Source of the DNA: Nymphaea colorata | Taxonomy: Eukaryota > Streptophyta > Magnoliopsida > Nymphaeales > Nymphaeaceae | NCBI RefSeq assembly: GCF_008831285.2 | Contig: NC_045142.1 | Coordinates: 25,743,876-25,807,875, forward strand | Direction: 5' to 3' | Length of the DNA stretch: 64,000 nucleotides | The notes under the pieces: generated by a model | Seen by the model: the letters and a program-made list of their open reading frames with translations, nothing else | Told to the model about the DNA's origin: nothing | The model's database searches: none | Made by a program: the position numbers and the translations under genes | In this document: positions 35,121 through 47,840 of the stretch, in pieces | Layout: each line of letters starts with the position of its first letter | How positions within the stretch are numbered: position 1 is the stretch's first letter

Positions 35121-38100
35121 AACTTTTTAATTTTTTCAATGTATTTTTTTTTTCAATTAGTTGGGGTAAGACCATGGTCTAGGGGCCCCCTCCCTCCACC
35201 CCTGATTCCAGGGTGGTGGCCTCAACGGAGCGCTAACACTCTTTACATCTAAGAAAGGTTTCAGGTTCAAAACCTATGATCATTGTCACGTTTTCATGTG
35301 TTATTTTTTTAAGCTGCTGAAAATAACAAGTACAACTTGAAAAGGTGCACCCTAAGTTTATTTAAGACTCGAAATGAACCAAAATTGAAAACATAAAGAT
35401 AAGATCACAAGGGTTCCATGCCCAAATTGGTTTCCCTTAAACCAAATTAAAAATTAAATAAAAAAAAGAGCATTGCACATCTGAATTGAGAGCCAAATGT
35501 TTGACTCTACCTTTTCCTTTTATAGCCGTGGGCTCCAATTCACATTAAGTAATACATTTGGTCACATCTATTGACACAAATTTGTTGGTGCTTACCTTAC
35601 TTCAAACAGTACCGAGCTGCCTACCAGTCATTTTGTTTTGAGCGACCTACCAACCATTGGTGCCAAACACCCTAAGGACTAGGAGATAGCTAGCTAGTTT
35701 TTTAGTTTTTAATTTTTCTAAACATGGGTATCAAAATCAATTCTTGAGTTAAATTGCCCAATAATCACATTGAAAAATTGGATGAATTCAATCATACTTA
35801 GATTCGGATATACGTAAAAAAAAAAGTTTTATTATTTCATTTCTTAAGAAAAAGAAAACAAAAAGTTTAAAATTCATGAATAATTGAAAAAAATGAAAAG
35901 AAAATGTAGAAAAGGCGGCAAGTGGCTCTTAAAGAATCCGTCCTCGCCATAAGCGATACATAAATAAGCTGATTCTAAAAATATTTCCACTACAATAGCC
36001 CATTAACATAGAAAATTTCAACAAAGAAAGGAATAAATTCAAAAGTCAAGGTAGTGGAAGATCTTGTGTTATATATATATATATATATAGATATATATAT
36101 ATAGATATATATATATAGACGTATATCTATGGGTTGGAAACTGTGGGCAGAGTATTCTTGTGATGCCAATCTCCTCGACCAGTCATTGTCCAGCGATCGA
36201 TGTCGCGGGGGAAAAAAATCTGCGACATCCTTTTTGCAGTTTTCTGCTTTTGGCGTGACGCCAAAAGGACGGCCACACGCGATTGTGAAGGTCAGAGAAA
36301 GGCGATGACATCTTTACAGTCCAAATTCCAGTGAGAAAAACTGATTCATCCGCTTCTGTCCCAAAATCCAAAACTGTTCGTCCGTCCAGTTGTATCTTTT
36401 TCCAAAACTTTTTACGTGGGAAGAGGCTCTTGGATGAACTCTGAAATTGGCTTAAACATTTTTTTAATGAAATGTAAAATTTTTTTTGGGTGAGCAAAAG
36501 GGTCAATCCCTCTACCCCAAGCAAATACCCTTCAACTTGTCGCGCCCTATCACCTTAAGACACAGTAACATAACACCCACATGAATCAAAATATAGACCT
36601 GACTTATACAAACTTTTAGCCTGACCAACTATACTATGTCCATTGAAGCAAATGAAATGTAATGCAATTACATCAAACATTAACTACAATTACATCAAAC
36701 ATGTAACTACAAATATGAATCGAACACCTTTGTTTATTCTCTCATTATTAAATGTTCAAAGCACTTTTTCTAATATGAACCCTTTAAATATGGACTCATT
36801 GGCTTATAGGGCCCTTACTCTCTTAGACCATATTAGCTTCTGAACTCCGGGGTTTACTGGGTAAAAGTGAGAATGTAGCCTCTTTTCTCAGCGGTGAGTT
36901 TAATGAACTCCCGGTCACTCGTAAACAAAATAAGAAATAGGAAGACTTACACATCATGATTAACGAAGAGATGTCAATGACTCAATGGATTGCTTTTGGA
37001 TAAAATATCTGACCTGCTTCAATAAAGTTGGAAATAGAAACAAATTTGTCATATTAATGTCTACGAAATGACATTCAATTAATCATAAAATAAATAAATG
37101 CATGATTGGAACCCCTTGGGGTAGGGGCCATTTGGTGGCTGGCTGCCTGCTTCGAATTCTCGTGGCATCAACCTTTTATTTTGCAAAAGAAAGGTTACTG
37201 ACGTGCAAATTGAAGCATAGTAAGGAACAACAAACTCTGTACTTGGGGGCTAAGGGGTTGAGTGGAGACTTTGGCCTTTTACTATGTGGTGGGAAACCTC
37301 ATTCATTGAAATGCCCGATTGAATCATTTGGATTTGATATCGGATTCTATTTTATGTAAATAACCTGTATAATTAATATTCATAAATTTAGAAACTCAAT
37401 TTTTTGACATGTGCCGTTCACATTTGATTATATATTTAAAAGTCAGATTCTAATTTGGATATGAATTTAGAAGTCATATTCAGTTTCATATTACTGATTT
37501 AAAATATAATTAAGATGTGATACACATTTTTTGTTCATTTGTATCCAAATTCCAATATCTGAACATCCGATGGATCGGATATGGTAAATGTTACAAAAAT
37601 ACATGCCCAGAACGATGTGGGTCGAAATATTATTTTTCAAAATTTATATATATAACATGTGATTTTTTAAAAAAAATTATATGTAATTTTAAAAAAAAAT
37701 TGAGGTGGGGCTAATGCCCATGCTGGCCCTACCTTGGCTCTACCTTTAAAAATGATAAAAGTAAGCCTTTGCAAGCTAAGAGTGGGTGTTGGGCCAGGGG
37801 TCCATTGGACTTTCAATCCCCGGCCCGGCCCAAGAAAATGGCATTGGGCTGGACCTGAAATTGTTTTAAATTAATTTTAATTATAATTTTATATATTTTT
37901 CTTTATAAATACACATATATGTACATTAATTAAAAAAATAAATCAGGTCTAGGTAGTAAAAATGAGGCCCAAGCCAACGAAATGAGATCCTTCCGTTTGT
38001 TTGTTCAGATGTTCAGCATTTACTTGAGATCCTTACAGTGAGCGAGGGAGAACCCCACTACCTGAATGAGAGGCCGAAACCTTTCTATTTCCTTCTTACC

Positions 38101-38933
38101 TCCAGAATTTAGAGCTGCATTGTGATCTGAGTATAGTTACACTCTTCAACTTAGAGTTAGCGCACCGAGCATATGGTTCCGAGTGTTTGTTTGCAAATCC
38201 CAAAAATGTGAGATTTGAAGACGTCTCAAATGACAATGTCTCTAAAAATATATAGATATAATTTTTTCAAAACAATATTAAAATTAATTTAATAACTAGA
38301 AGCAATCCGATCCATTGACAACCCTAAACTTAGAGAATGCTTCATTAATTCAAATTTAGAATCCATGGGTCGGACATGGCATAAGATCCATAGTAACGTT
38401 CAGAGTTCATCAAACTAAGAACTTTAACTTGGATCGAAGATCCAGAATTGAGATCTTTATTTTACTTTTTTACATTGAGAAAATGTATGATCTTAAATTC
38501 ATAAACCTCAAGTATCTTAGATAAGAAAATATGAGCTTATGCAAATGAGACCCATGAGCGCCACTACTTACATCTCGGTTTGTATTCTCACCATGCTGAG
38601 AACAGAACTCGGACTAGTTCGATTAGTGCATCCCAGATCTCGTGAACGGAACACGGGCGTACCGTCCTCCCACACGCTTTAAATATGTCCAGGATGGCGT
38701 ACAAAGGCACATTACAGAACGTTTGTGGCTGAACACGCGGAACGGCAAAAGGGGGACACTCCATTACAAATGAACGTGAAACGTGATCTGGACCGCTCAC
38801 TCTGCGTTGTTGAGCTTCTTTATCAGATTCGACAGAACTAGTTCAGAGTCACATTAGTATATAATCCAATAAATTCTAGCTCATATAATATATATATATA
38901 CGACGAGGGTGCCCGCCGACAGTCTTTTTAAGT
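35121..38933. other. Repeat-rich intergenic DNA
   Basis: No supported gene. It holds a GGGGCCCCCTCCCTCC-type repeat end near 35185, an AT microsatellite at 36069-36125, a GAATCC/GGATCGGATA-type repeat at about 37310-37600, a GGCGGAGCC-family relic near 37620-37745, and a CCCGGCCCGGCCC-containing repeat at about 37785-37990. ORFs at 36183-36524 (-) and 37102-37359 (+) have no recognisable domain. Confidence 0.4.
36069..36125. repeat. (AT)n microsatellite with ATAG interruptions
   Basis: Three AT runs are separated by AG dinucleotides in a regular pattern. Confidence 0.85.
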
Positions 38934-39433
38934 TAGAGATAAACACGAGTTGAGTGGAGCACTAATTCAGCCAATTCGAGCTCGCCTGGACTAATGAAAC
39001 ATCAACCTCGAGTTTGTTTGAGTTTCAGAATAGTGAACAGAAGCAGCTCAAGGTCAACTCGATAGTTACGTGTTGAACTCGAGCTCAACTCAATTAAGGT
39101 TGGACAAACTCGTTTGAATATATGAACTATTACCTTGCCATAAAACGAGCTCCACTCGATTAAGGCTCAACAAACTTTAATGAGCTTTTGTAAAAACTTA
39201 CATAATTAATTAACATCAATATATCAGTTTTTAATTAAAAAAACAAATCGGATATTTAAAAAATTGCAACACATCGTTTTGGAGCCAAGTCGAGCTTCAA
39301 CCGTTGAATTCAAACTCAACTCGATTATTTGAATGAGACAACTCATAAACTAGAATTTGACTCGTTAAACAAATGACTCGACTCAAACTCGTTCATAAAT
39401 TGAGCTTTAACGCGACTAATTATTTACCCTTAC
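38934..39433 (-). mobile_element. Degraded hAT-like MITE of the GAGCTCGAG family
   Basis: It runs from TAGAGATAAACACGAG to TATTTACCCTTA. The ends correspond to the TAGGGGTAAACA/TGTTTACCCCTA ends of the better copy at 45314, in reverse orientation. The body has GAGCTCAACTCAATTAAG and GTTACGTGTTGAACTCGAG blocks. No target-site duplication is visible. Confidence 0.6.
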
Positions 39434-42006
39434 CCTAAGCTCTCTGCTTTGTATATGGGTTCCAATTCGAGTGGGATTTAATATTTATAATTGAAGTCAC
39501 ATTCGAAACCCGATCCAACATTTATACGATAATCAGATTGGATCTCTATATAAAGGTTGGGCTCAGATTGAATTCTCAGACTGGAATTGGATCTTCAAAG
39601 ATTTCACCAGATCTTCCATCACCCCAACCCAACCCTGACTGATCACACACGCTCTCTCCCTCCCTCTTGTCTTGGGGCTGAAGAAAGGGTCACATGAAAG
39701 GGGGGGATGGAGGTGCAAAGGAGGACGTGGTTTTGGAGGGAAGCCAGCGGGCGGCGACCCACAGGAAGGAAGGAGGGGGAAGGTGGCCCGCTCCCCACGT
39801 CACCACGTCTTTATGACTGGAAGACTCAACGACGGGAGGAGGCGGCATGGGCCAGTGGGGGCCGCCCCTTAACTTGTAACCAAAGTTTTTTTAAAAAACA
39901 TTCAAATATATCCGACCTCGATTCACGCAACGCGGCCGCCCACACTTGCCCGGATCAAATAAAATTCATCCGTATCGGCCCTTGCACCGATACGTGCTTT
40001 TCGTTTTCCCGGGCTCCGTTTGCTTTAGTGGGAAAATTTTTCCGCCGGAAAGAATCTTGAAGCTCAAAAGGAATTAATTATACTAGAGAAATATTTATCT
40101 GCTTTATTCCTATGATCGCTCCATAACCTCTACGAAGAAATCAGTTTCCTATTCAGTGTAGGTTGGTCATTCGCGAGTTTGGAAGCCCTCAACCCAACGA
40201 ATATTTTCACAGAAAGCAATCGAGGGATTCCATTAATAACTGGCTGTTTCGATTCATTGGAACAACTTGATGAATTTAACGATATAACTAGGAAAGACGT
40301 TTCAAATACCACACATGAGTCACCGGGCATGCTAGTTTGATGTATCCCATTTGATATCTTCATATCCGAGAATCAACAGATTCAACTCCGCATTGAGCTC
40401 GTTCGAGTAGTATGGACTCATTCTTTGTCAAATAGAAACGATCCGATGCCCAAATTAAAGCGCAATGCAGGCTTTTAACCTGCACAAACGCAGCCTTGGA
40501 ACCTTAGAACAAAAGAACGGAGCGGTTTCTGCTCTCACTTAAAGCGATGCGGAATGACTCCAAATCACCAGAACATCAAATAATTATCAATATTAATACT
40601 TATCTATGAATGCATGTTATTGTTGTTGTTGTTAACATCAGTTTCTTCAAGGATTGGAGTTGTTATCTGCTAATAAAGCTGATTGATAGTATTAATAGAA
40701 CCTCTAAAGCCACTACCCGCCCTCATTGTCCTAGCATGTGTGAACTTTCCCAAGAATCCGACGCCACTGGGATTTGAAGCAGCAACAAGGCACAAGCCAC
40801 CTACCGGCGACCGAACCAACCAACGGGGTGTACCAAACCCCCATAGGCGTTAGGTTAAACTAAAGAAACCCTAAACTAAAAAACAAGGCTTCGTTGTGCC
40901 ACCAAAAGTATAGCATATTTATATTTATATGCTTTTGTTTTATATGAAAATGGCAACACCCACAGGAATTCTCTCCTCTCTTTCATTGGTGCCGCTTGTT
41001 TTCCTCATACATTACACTTGTTAGGGAAAATTTGATATTCTCTTGGCAGACAGATATTTGTGAAACAAACAGCGGCTTGGGAAGAAACAAGGGGCTCCCA
41101 ACACTTGGCCAGTGAGTTGGCATTGAGGATTCGAGTCAAAAGGGGAGGTGAAGAGGTTGAAGGGATTCATTTCCCTCTGTGGCATCTCTATAAGATTTTG
41201 TTGGGAGAAAAATCTGATAAAAGATCGTCAGAGTTTGGTAGCCGGAAAGTTTTAAGAATTTATTGCGCGAAAACATGATTTCGGATGTGAAAACTCGATC
41301 ATAGCTTTTCCAACCAAACGCGAAACTGGACTTTCATTGATCGAAAAAAAGTTTATCTAACAAAATTAAGAAGAAGAAATCACTTTTTCCCATACATTGT
41401 TTAGTAACAGAATATCAGATATTTGTGAGATCCTTCCTCAAAAAGCACAAGTTTAGCAAGTTTTAGGAGGCAACCTTATGGGTGATTGACCCTGGAAAAA
41501 CCGTATCGGACGATTCGCCATTGACGTTCCGGTTAAATGGCAGAAGAAAACCGGATGCTACCATCAACCAAGATCACGATTTCCCTATCGTTTTAGCAAA
41601 ACTAGAGATCTCAAACGTTCAGAGTTTGGAGCTTGGGTAGTTTCATTTCTTCTTCTTTCCAACTCTTTCTTTTTTTTTTTTTTTACAGTTTGTACAGATT
41701 CTCAAGGGACGATTGAAACGAAAAGAGGATATTTACACCGTCTTTAGAGAGAGAAAGATAAAGAGAGTTAAGAACTTGAGAAATGTAAAGCAAAGGGAGC
41801 AAAGTTTGCATTGAACCAAAGAAAGGAACAGCCTAACGACGCACTAAGAGAAATGGAAGACCTAGGAAAATCAGGAACTTGTTCGGGACAAGATCCCGAA
41901 CTGTCCGGAAACTATTCACAAAAAATCGAAAACGGCGCAAGGCAGATGGACTGAAAAGGAGGGGACGGGAGATTGCCGGTTCGTTTCTTTCGGTCGATGG
42001 GTGGGA
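39434..42006. other. Intergenic DNA downstream of the ERF-VII copy 1
   Basis: It contains a small GC-rich pocket at about 39690-39870 with two overlapping ORFs, neither with a recognisable domain. It also has a short (GTT)n tract near 40620 and a poly-T tract near 41675. I see no supported gene. The stretch nearest 42006 would hold the ERF 3' UTR. Confidence 0.4.
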
Positions 42007-42197
42007 TCACATCGGCGAAGCCGTGACGGCGGAGGAGGAGGAGCAGCTGACGGGGACGTCGTCGAAGCTCCAGAGCTCCATGGAGGTGGTCACCGGCGCG
42101 TCCTGAGCGGGGGGCGGCGCCGGCTGTTCGTACGCCGCGTCGAACCCCTGAAGAAACTCGATGTAGGTGTCGTAGGCGCAGAGCTCCTCAGCCAGCT
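42007..42197 (-). pseudogene. Out-of-frame C-terminal part of ERF-VII copy 1
   Basis: An open frame reaching back to the C6 run at 42222. It encodes the conserved group VII C-terminal region, including ELWSFDD, the probable activation motif. In this sequence it is out of frame with the AP2 part at 42198-42640. Confidence 0.85.
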
Positions 42198-42928
42198 TCA
42201 TCGCGCTTTTCTTGTCCTCCTCCCCCCAGCGGCAGGCTTCTCTGGCGGAATCTCGGCTGCTGCTGCTGCTGCGGCGGCCGGGGTGGCGGTGGCCTGCGGC
42301 TGGTGGTGAAACGCCGGGACAACAGAGTCGAAGCCGAGGAAGACCGGGGCTTCCTGGCGGAACTGGTGGCGGTGGGCCGCCGCCAAGGGTGGGCGAGGGG
42401 CGGAGATCTCGCTGGGGAAGTTGACCTTGGCCTTGCTGCCCCTGATCTTGCGAGCCTCGGCGTCGTAGGCGCGGGCAGCCTCCTCAGCGGTGTTGAACGT
42501 CCCCAGCCACACCCTCACGCCCTTCCTTGGGTCGCGGATCTCCGCCGCCCACTTCCCCCACGGCCTCTGTCGTATCCCCCTGTAGAGGTTCTTCCTCTTC
42601 CGCTTCGGCTTCGGGTCCTCCTCTTCCTCCTCGCGCTCCTCTGTTTCATTTTCACAACACCACCACACACTCTCAGAAGGAACAAAGAAAAAAGGGAGTA
42701 GCAGGAAAATGGCACAGATCGCAGAGGGAAAATGAGAAGAAGGGTTTCGTAGTCGTTACCAGAGGAGAGTCGGCGCTTGGAGAGGACAGGGAAGGGCTTG
42801 ACGGCATCGTCGGCTTTTTCTCCGGCAGTGGTATTGGTGAAGAGGTCCGGCCATTTGTCGGGGATGGCAGCGGTGCCCTTCGCTTGGCTTTGTCGTATAA
42901 GGTCGAAGATGATCGCTCCTCCGCACAT
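42198..42928 (-). pseudogene. Group VII ERF (AP2/ERF) transcription factor, copy 1, frameshifted C-terminus
   Basis: RAP2.12/RAP2.3-type ERF that activates hypoxia genes and is controlled by the oxygen-dependent Cys N-degron pathway. Exons are 42928-42760 and 42640-42198, with a 119-base intron. The protein starts [11 protein letters not shown], so Cys2 is exposed after Met removal. The AP2 domain is at about 76-132 ([18 protein letters not shown] onward), preceded by a basic KPKRKRK stretch. As read, translation ends at 42198 after 203 residues. A single-base length change in the C6 run at 42222-42227 would instead continue in a second open frame down to the stop at 42007. That frame encodes [16 protein letters not shown] and [13 protein letters not shown], exactly as in copy 2. 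An eight-Ala run (GCN repeat near 42255-42285) is unique to this copy. Either it is a recent truncation or a sequencing error. The N-degron and DNA-binding domain are intact. Confidence 0.9.
42222..42227. other. C6 homopolymer at the frameshift point
   Basis: On the coding strand this is GCT followed by six G and then AGGAGGACAAG. Four or seven G would restore the frame seen in copy 2. Confidence 0.8.
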
Positions 42929-43149
42929 TCTCGTTCAGCTTTCCTTTTCTTCTTCCAACGACAGAGGGTAGACCCCCAAGCAACGGATCTTCTCACGCAG
43001 AACTTCAGATGATGAGAGAGAGATGAAAGAGTTGATGAGATGGTAGCAAGATATGAAGAGAAAGAGACGTCTTCTTCTTCTTTTGTGCTCTCGGGCTCTG
43101 GTTTAAGACTTTTTTTTTTTCCAACCAGAGTTGAAATGACAGGGAAGGG

Positions 43150-43160
43150 CATATTTATAG
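43150..43160 (-). promoter_or_regulatory. TATA box of ERF-VII copy 1
   Basis: The minus strand reads GTCTATAAATATG, about 225 bases before the ATG at 42928. Copy 2 has the same CTATAAATA at a very similar distance. Confidence 0.65.
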
Positions 43161-44670
43161 ACTCAAGGATTCCCTTTGCGACTGACTTCTTTTTTTTTTT
43201 TCCTTTTTTGGAGATCGATTTGCTTTTGTGGGGCGATATTTAGAGGTGCTTAGCTGCTTGATATTTTTAAGTTGACGAATGTTATGTACGTTTCTGTCGA
43301 CATGGAATGAGAAGTATGATAAATTTCTCAATTAAGCAAACTACAGGTCTTAACTTAAAGATGTTAGAGAAAATCTGATTTGACATTAGAGAGAAGAGAG
43401 TCTTAGACTCATTGAATTTTGACTCCTGATAATCTTAGATCAACCAAGATCAAGGTAATCAAATTGTTTATTGAATAGTATCGATCAAGGTTGAAAGCAG
43501 AGATATCGTCACACCTGAATCCGAATGTGACTCTACATTCGAATCTGAATTGCATTACTATGTATATTTTCTCCAAAATGTATAGATATTAGGTACTGAA
43601 TCTAAATCCAAATCAATGTATATTTAAAACCAAATTCCAATACGATGGGATGTTATTTTAAAAACATAATAAAAAGGTGATTAAAACAAGAAAACTTTTA
43701 TAAAATTTTGTAATAATTAAATATTGATATGTGGTATTCTGGAATCTGCACAATTGTTTGCTTGTTCACAAATATCTATTTGGCACATTTAACGATTCAA
43801 GTTCGAGTTTTAGAGTGGTCACTCTCACGTATATGTGAAAACTCAGGGAAACAGAAGAATGGCAGCTTCAAATATCACTAGAGTAGTGGGGTTCCCTCCA
43901 CGATAAAGTTTTTTTATTTCAAGACTTGTTTTCGCGGGCTTTTCATTTACTAGTCCAATCGTTTTATCTCCTTCTTAGTAGCTAGAAACGTGGCAGATGG
44001 AGCAAGATAGATTGATTTTGAATGACAACTTAAAAAATGATGTTTTGTGAAAAATAAAGGTTTTTAACTAATTTTTGAAAACAGTTTGTTCTTTTGAGTG
44101 ATAGGAAAAGAACTAGGCTTTCAGTCTTGGATTACTAAAATCAGTTGATATAATTAAGTTTTGACCTAGTTTTAATGTCAACCAAACACCTATTTAAACT
44201 ATAGTTTCAAAATTTTAACAAGGGCCGAAATATAATTTTCTAACATTTTTATAAGTTTTGAGGGGAGGCGATGGCCCCTCCTGACTCTCTTTAATGTGGG
44301 GACCCAGTGTAAGCAAACGTCGCATTCTATCACTATGAAAAAGATGATTTAAGAACTTTAGTTTATGGTCAAAACCTCATATTTGAAGTTGAAAAAGAAG
44401 AGAGGGGTTTGACCTTAAATCTGCAAATCTCATGTTATCAATTATCTTAAATCACCTCAGACATCATATCCAATGAAACCTCCTCAGATATCATATCATA
44501 TCAGCTGCTATCAAACACACACACTGAAGTATTCAGCAATGGCAGAAGATCAAAGCAACACTGCTGGAAAGTGACAATTGGTAATTGGAGTTGTAGCAAA
44601 AGGACTTATTGTCTCACACGACAAACTAATGTCTTAGAGGTTCCGGTCTACCCAAATAAAATAACAAGGA

Positions 44671-44743
<73 letters not shown>

Positions 44744-45305
44744 GAGAGAGATAGAGAGAGACTCATACAACCCTCTACCAAATATAGGGCAAGTGTACGG
44801 CTCTTGAATGTCAAAGGCCAAACTGCTTCAAAAAAGACAGGCATGAGGAAAAAAAAAGATTTAAGGAATAACATTTGATTGGGTTTAGTTTTAAATAAAT
44901 ATTCAATTAGGTTCTTATCCCATTTTAAACAAATATACTATATCCAAAATCCACATATTTTCAAAGTCAAATTTAAACATATCGATGATGCCGATTAGAT
45001 TCAGTTTCAAATTTGAACAGTCACTTTGGCATTAGGACTTGCATTCGGAAGTTGCATTCAGGTCAGATTCAAATTGTGAATTTAAAAAGTCGGATTTGGA
45101 TGTGGTACATATTTTTCTTCCTTCACATTCCAATCTAAATCTGAATGTATGATAATCCCATTAAATTGAATAAAAAGGAGGATGCATCCGGTTCAAATCC
45201 TATCCGTCACATCCCTATTCTGTATAAAAACTGCATCCTAGACATTCCTAATGAACCCTCACCTCTCAATAAGGTCCAAACGATGGAGGGCTTTGTGAGT
45301 GGACC
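43161..45305. other. Intergenic DNA upstream of ERF-VII copy 1
   Basis: AT-rich with no gene. It includes CCGAATGTGACTC/CGAATCTGAATTG-type repeat pieces (about 43510-43660 and 44880-45250), a GAGGGGAGGCGATGGCCCC repeat end near 44260, and the long AT tract at 44673. Confidence 0.4.
44673..44760. repeat. (AT)n microsatellite, over 30 units, with GA tail
   Basis: An uninterrupted AT run from 44673 to 44739 followed by AAAAGAGAGAGATAGAGAG. ORFs across it are Ile-Tyr repeats. Confidence 0.95.
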
Positions 45306-45313
45306 CTCTCCTC

Positions 45314-45737
45314 TAGGGGTGAACAACGAGCTCAACTCGTTAAAGTTTGACTCGTGAATGAGTGAGTTTGAGTCGAGCATTTGTTTAACCAGTTGAGCTC
45401 GAGTTCATGAGTCACTCGTTCAAATAATCGAATTGAATTCGAGCTCAACACGAAACTAATCGAATTTGTCAAGCCTTAATCAAGTCGATATATTCATATG
45501 AGTTTACGAGTTTGTCAAGTCTTAATTGACTCGAGCTCGAGCTCAACACGTAATGATGAATATTAATTCTATTCAAATGAGTTTGTCGAGCTTTAATCGA
45601 GTTCGAGCTCAACACATAATTGCCAAGTCGAGGTCGAGTTGCTTTCGTCGAGCAATTCTCGAGCTTGAGCCGAGTCGAGCCGAGCTCGAGCTCGAGCTGA
45701 CTGAACTGGAGCTCAACTCTGCTCGTGTTTACCCCTA
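45314..45737 (+). mobile_element. hAT-like MITE, perfect 8-bp TSD (best family copy)
   Basis: 424 bases with terminal inverted repeats TAGGGGTGAACAACGAG and CTCGTGTTTACCCCTA, flanked by CTCTCCTC at 45306-45313 and 45738-45745. The TAGGG end and 8-bp duplication fit the hAT superfamily. The body is made of alternating GAGCTCGAG-type and AATCGAG-type blocks that are close to self-complementary. It encodes no transposase. The related segments at 23071, 38934, 46615, 47546, 48010, 52940, 58974, 60698 and 63893 share these blocks. Confidence 0.88.
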
Positions 45738-46614
45738 CTCTCCTCTCTTATGGTCTGTTTCGTAAATAGAATAATGTATAGCTATTGAATGAGTATGTCT
45801 CAAAAATGATGTAGATTCATGAAAAAAATTAAAAAATGTTATTATATGAATTTATCTCAACTTTTGGAATGGATTTATGAACATATTTATCAAACAATTA
45901 CATTTGCAAACTAAGAAAGACTTCATGATTATGAGGGGACTGCAAGAGGCGACAGTATCTCATCACTTTCTTCCAAAAACCAGATCAAAAAGGCGGCCAT
46001 TAAAACGGGGTAGCTCGCTTGCAATTGCATTTAACTTGGCAGGAGCACGTGCATTGGCCCCCACAATCAGGAGCTCTCTCTCTCTCTACACATTTGGGAT
46101 GCCAGTTTTCATTGGTGTTGGAATAGTCCCGCTATGCATGAGCCATGTTGCCTCTGCTTTTATCCTCTTTTCTTTCGCTTCTCATTTCTTTCTTTTTTCT
46201 CTCTAGAATGATCCACGGGAAACTGTTGGCGCACATCGAATGGGCACGAACCCAGCTGAAGGAAAACCGAACCTACTTCCTTAGCCCGACACATTTCGCG
46301 ACGACTCGCTTCGGTTTGGAGCATGGCTCTCCTTTTTCAAACGTAGTTGGTGGTTTCAAATCGTTCTTCACTTGCATCTATTGCTCTAATTGCTATTTAC
46401 TTGATTCACGAACTTTATCAACTTAAATGTTAATCATTAAATTACTTGAAAGGATGCCCAATTCTAATTTTTTTCACCTTGCCTTTACTCAATATATTAA
46501 TAACATATTATCATCACCACATATGGTTTCCTACTTCAACATAAACTATTAAACTATTGAAGTATAGCAAATGAATATTTGACCCCTTGTGACACTATCG
46601 GGTTACGTACCGGG

Positions 46615-47053
46615 TAGGCTTGGACACGAGCCGAGTCGAGCCCGACACAAGAAACTTGCTTGGCTCTAACTCGAGTTGCGCTCCTTGCTCCTTATAACAA
46701 GCTCGAACTCGACTAGACTACACAAAATCGAACTCAAACTCGACTCGCTTAATCCATTTAACTCGTTTTGTAAGCATTAACTCATGTAACTCGTTTAACT
46801 TGTGTAACCGTTTAACTTGTGTAACTTTTGAAAATTTGTTCCTACCTTGAAAATTAAAACTGGTTAACCTGTTTTGGCAGTATTATATAGAGTATTAATT
46901 TGTAAGTCGAGTCAAGTATAAATGAGTCGAATTCTTGAAACTCGAACTCGACTTGTTTATCATTTCGAGTAACTTTGTAAGTCGAACATGAGCTGAGTTT
47001 TTTCAAGCAATTTTGAAGCAAGCCCGAGTTGACTCAGCTTGTTGTGCAGCCCT
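46615..47053. mobile_element. TAGG...CCCTA element of the GAGCTCGAG family
   Basis: It starts TAGGCTTGGACACGAGCCGAG-like and ends TTGTGCAGCCCTA. The body has CTCGAACTCGACT blocks. The flanks GTACCGGG and ATTGAAGG do not match, so no target-site duplication is supported. The end sequence matches the copy at 58974-59509 better than the one at 45314. Confidence 0.55.
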
Positions 47054-47545
47054 AATTGAAGGTTGACATTCATGGAAATTATTGAATTAAGGACTGACCT
47101 TGCATCAATCGCTAGTTCGACCAGCTTCACCAAACTCCTTGAAGCCATAGACACTCACTCCTACAAAAAAGCCAAAACCAACATTGTTACTAGAAGAACC
47201 CTAAAGCAAATACATTTGCTTCATTTGTGGGCTCTGGACTGCTATAACTTTCAATTATCTTTAAAATTTTTTGAATGTTTTCATTTTAATAACTTCATGC
47301 ATAACTTTATATATATATATATATATTTTGACTGATTCGTAACCAATTTAGCTGATTCGGCAGATTGCTCTACCAATTTAGCTTCCAAATAGTTAAGTCA
47401 TCCCCAACATGCCATAGCCGCTTTCAAAGGCTTTAATTATTGATACTTCAAACCAAGAAACAGCAATGCACTATTTAACTTGCTGGAGGAAGAGGAAAGG
47501 GGAAGGGGGTCCCTGCTAGGGTAATATTAGTGTACCCACTGTTTG
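47054..47545. other. Spacer between two MITEs
   Basis: Mostly unique AT-rich sequence, with a short AT tract near 47310. No gene is supported. Confidence 0.4.
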
Positions 47546-47840
47546 TAGGGGTGAACAACGAGCTCGACTCATTAAAGCTCGGCTCATGAATGAGTTCAAG
47601 CTGAGTCATTTGCTTAACGAGTCGAGCTCAAGTTCATGAGTCAATTCGTTCAAATAATCGAGTTGAATTCGAGCTCAACACGTAATGATGAATATCAATT
47701 CTAGTCAAACGAGTTTGTCGAGCTTTAATCGAGTCGTGTTCAAGTTCAACACGTAACTGTCGAGTCGAGCTCGAGGTTTCACTAATCGAGTCATGCTCGA
47801 GCTGACTGAGCTCGACTTGGCTCGGCTCGTTTTCACCCAG
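47546..47840 (+). mobile_element. hAT-like MITE of the GAGCTCGAG family, near-perfect TSD
   Basis: 295 bases starting TAGGGGTGAACAACGAGCTC, identical in its first 18 bases to the copy at 45314, and ending CTCGTTTTCACCCAG. The flanks ACTGTTTG and TCTGTTTG match at 7 of 8 positions. The right end is degraded. Confidence 0.75.

Noticed and set aside
36183-36524. 113-codon minus-strand ORF
   Set aside because: No recognisable domain, repeat-rich surroundings, and no neighbouring exon that would extend it.
39707-40060. 117-codon ORF in a GC-rich pocket
   Set aside because: Two overlapping frames are open because of base composition. The peptides are low complexity with no recognisable motif.
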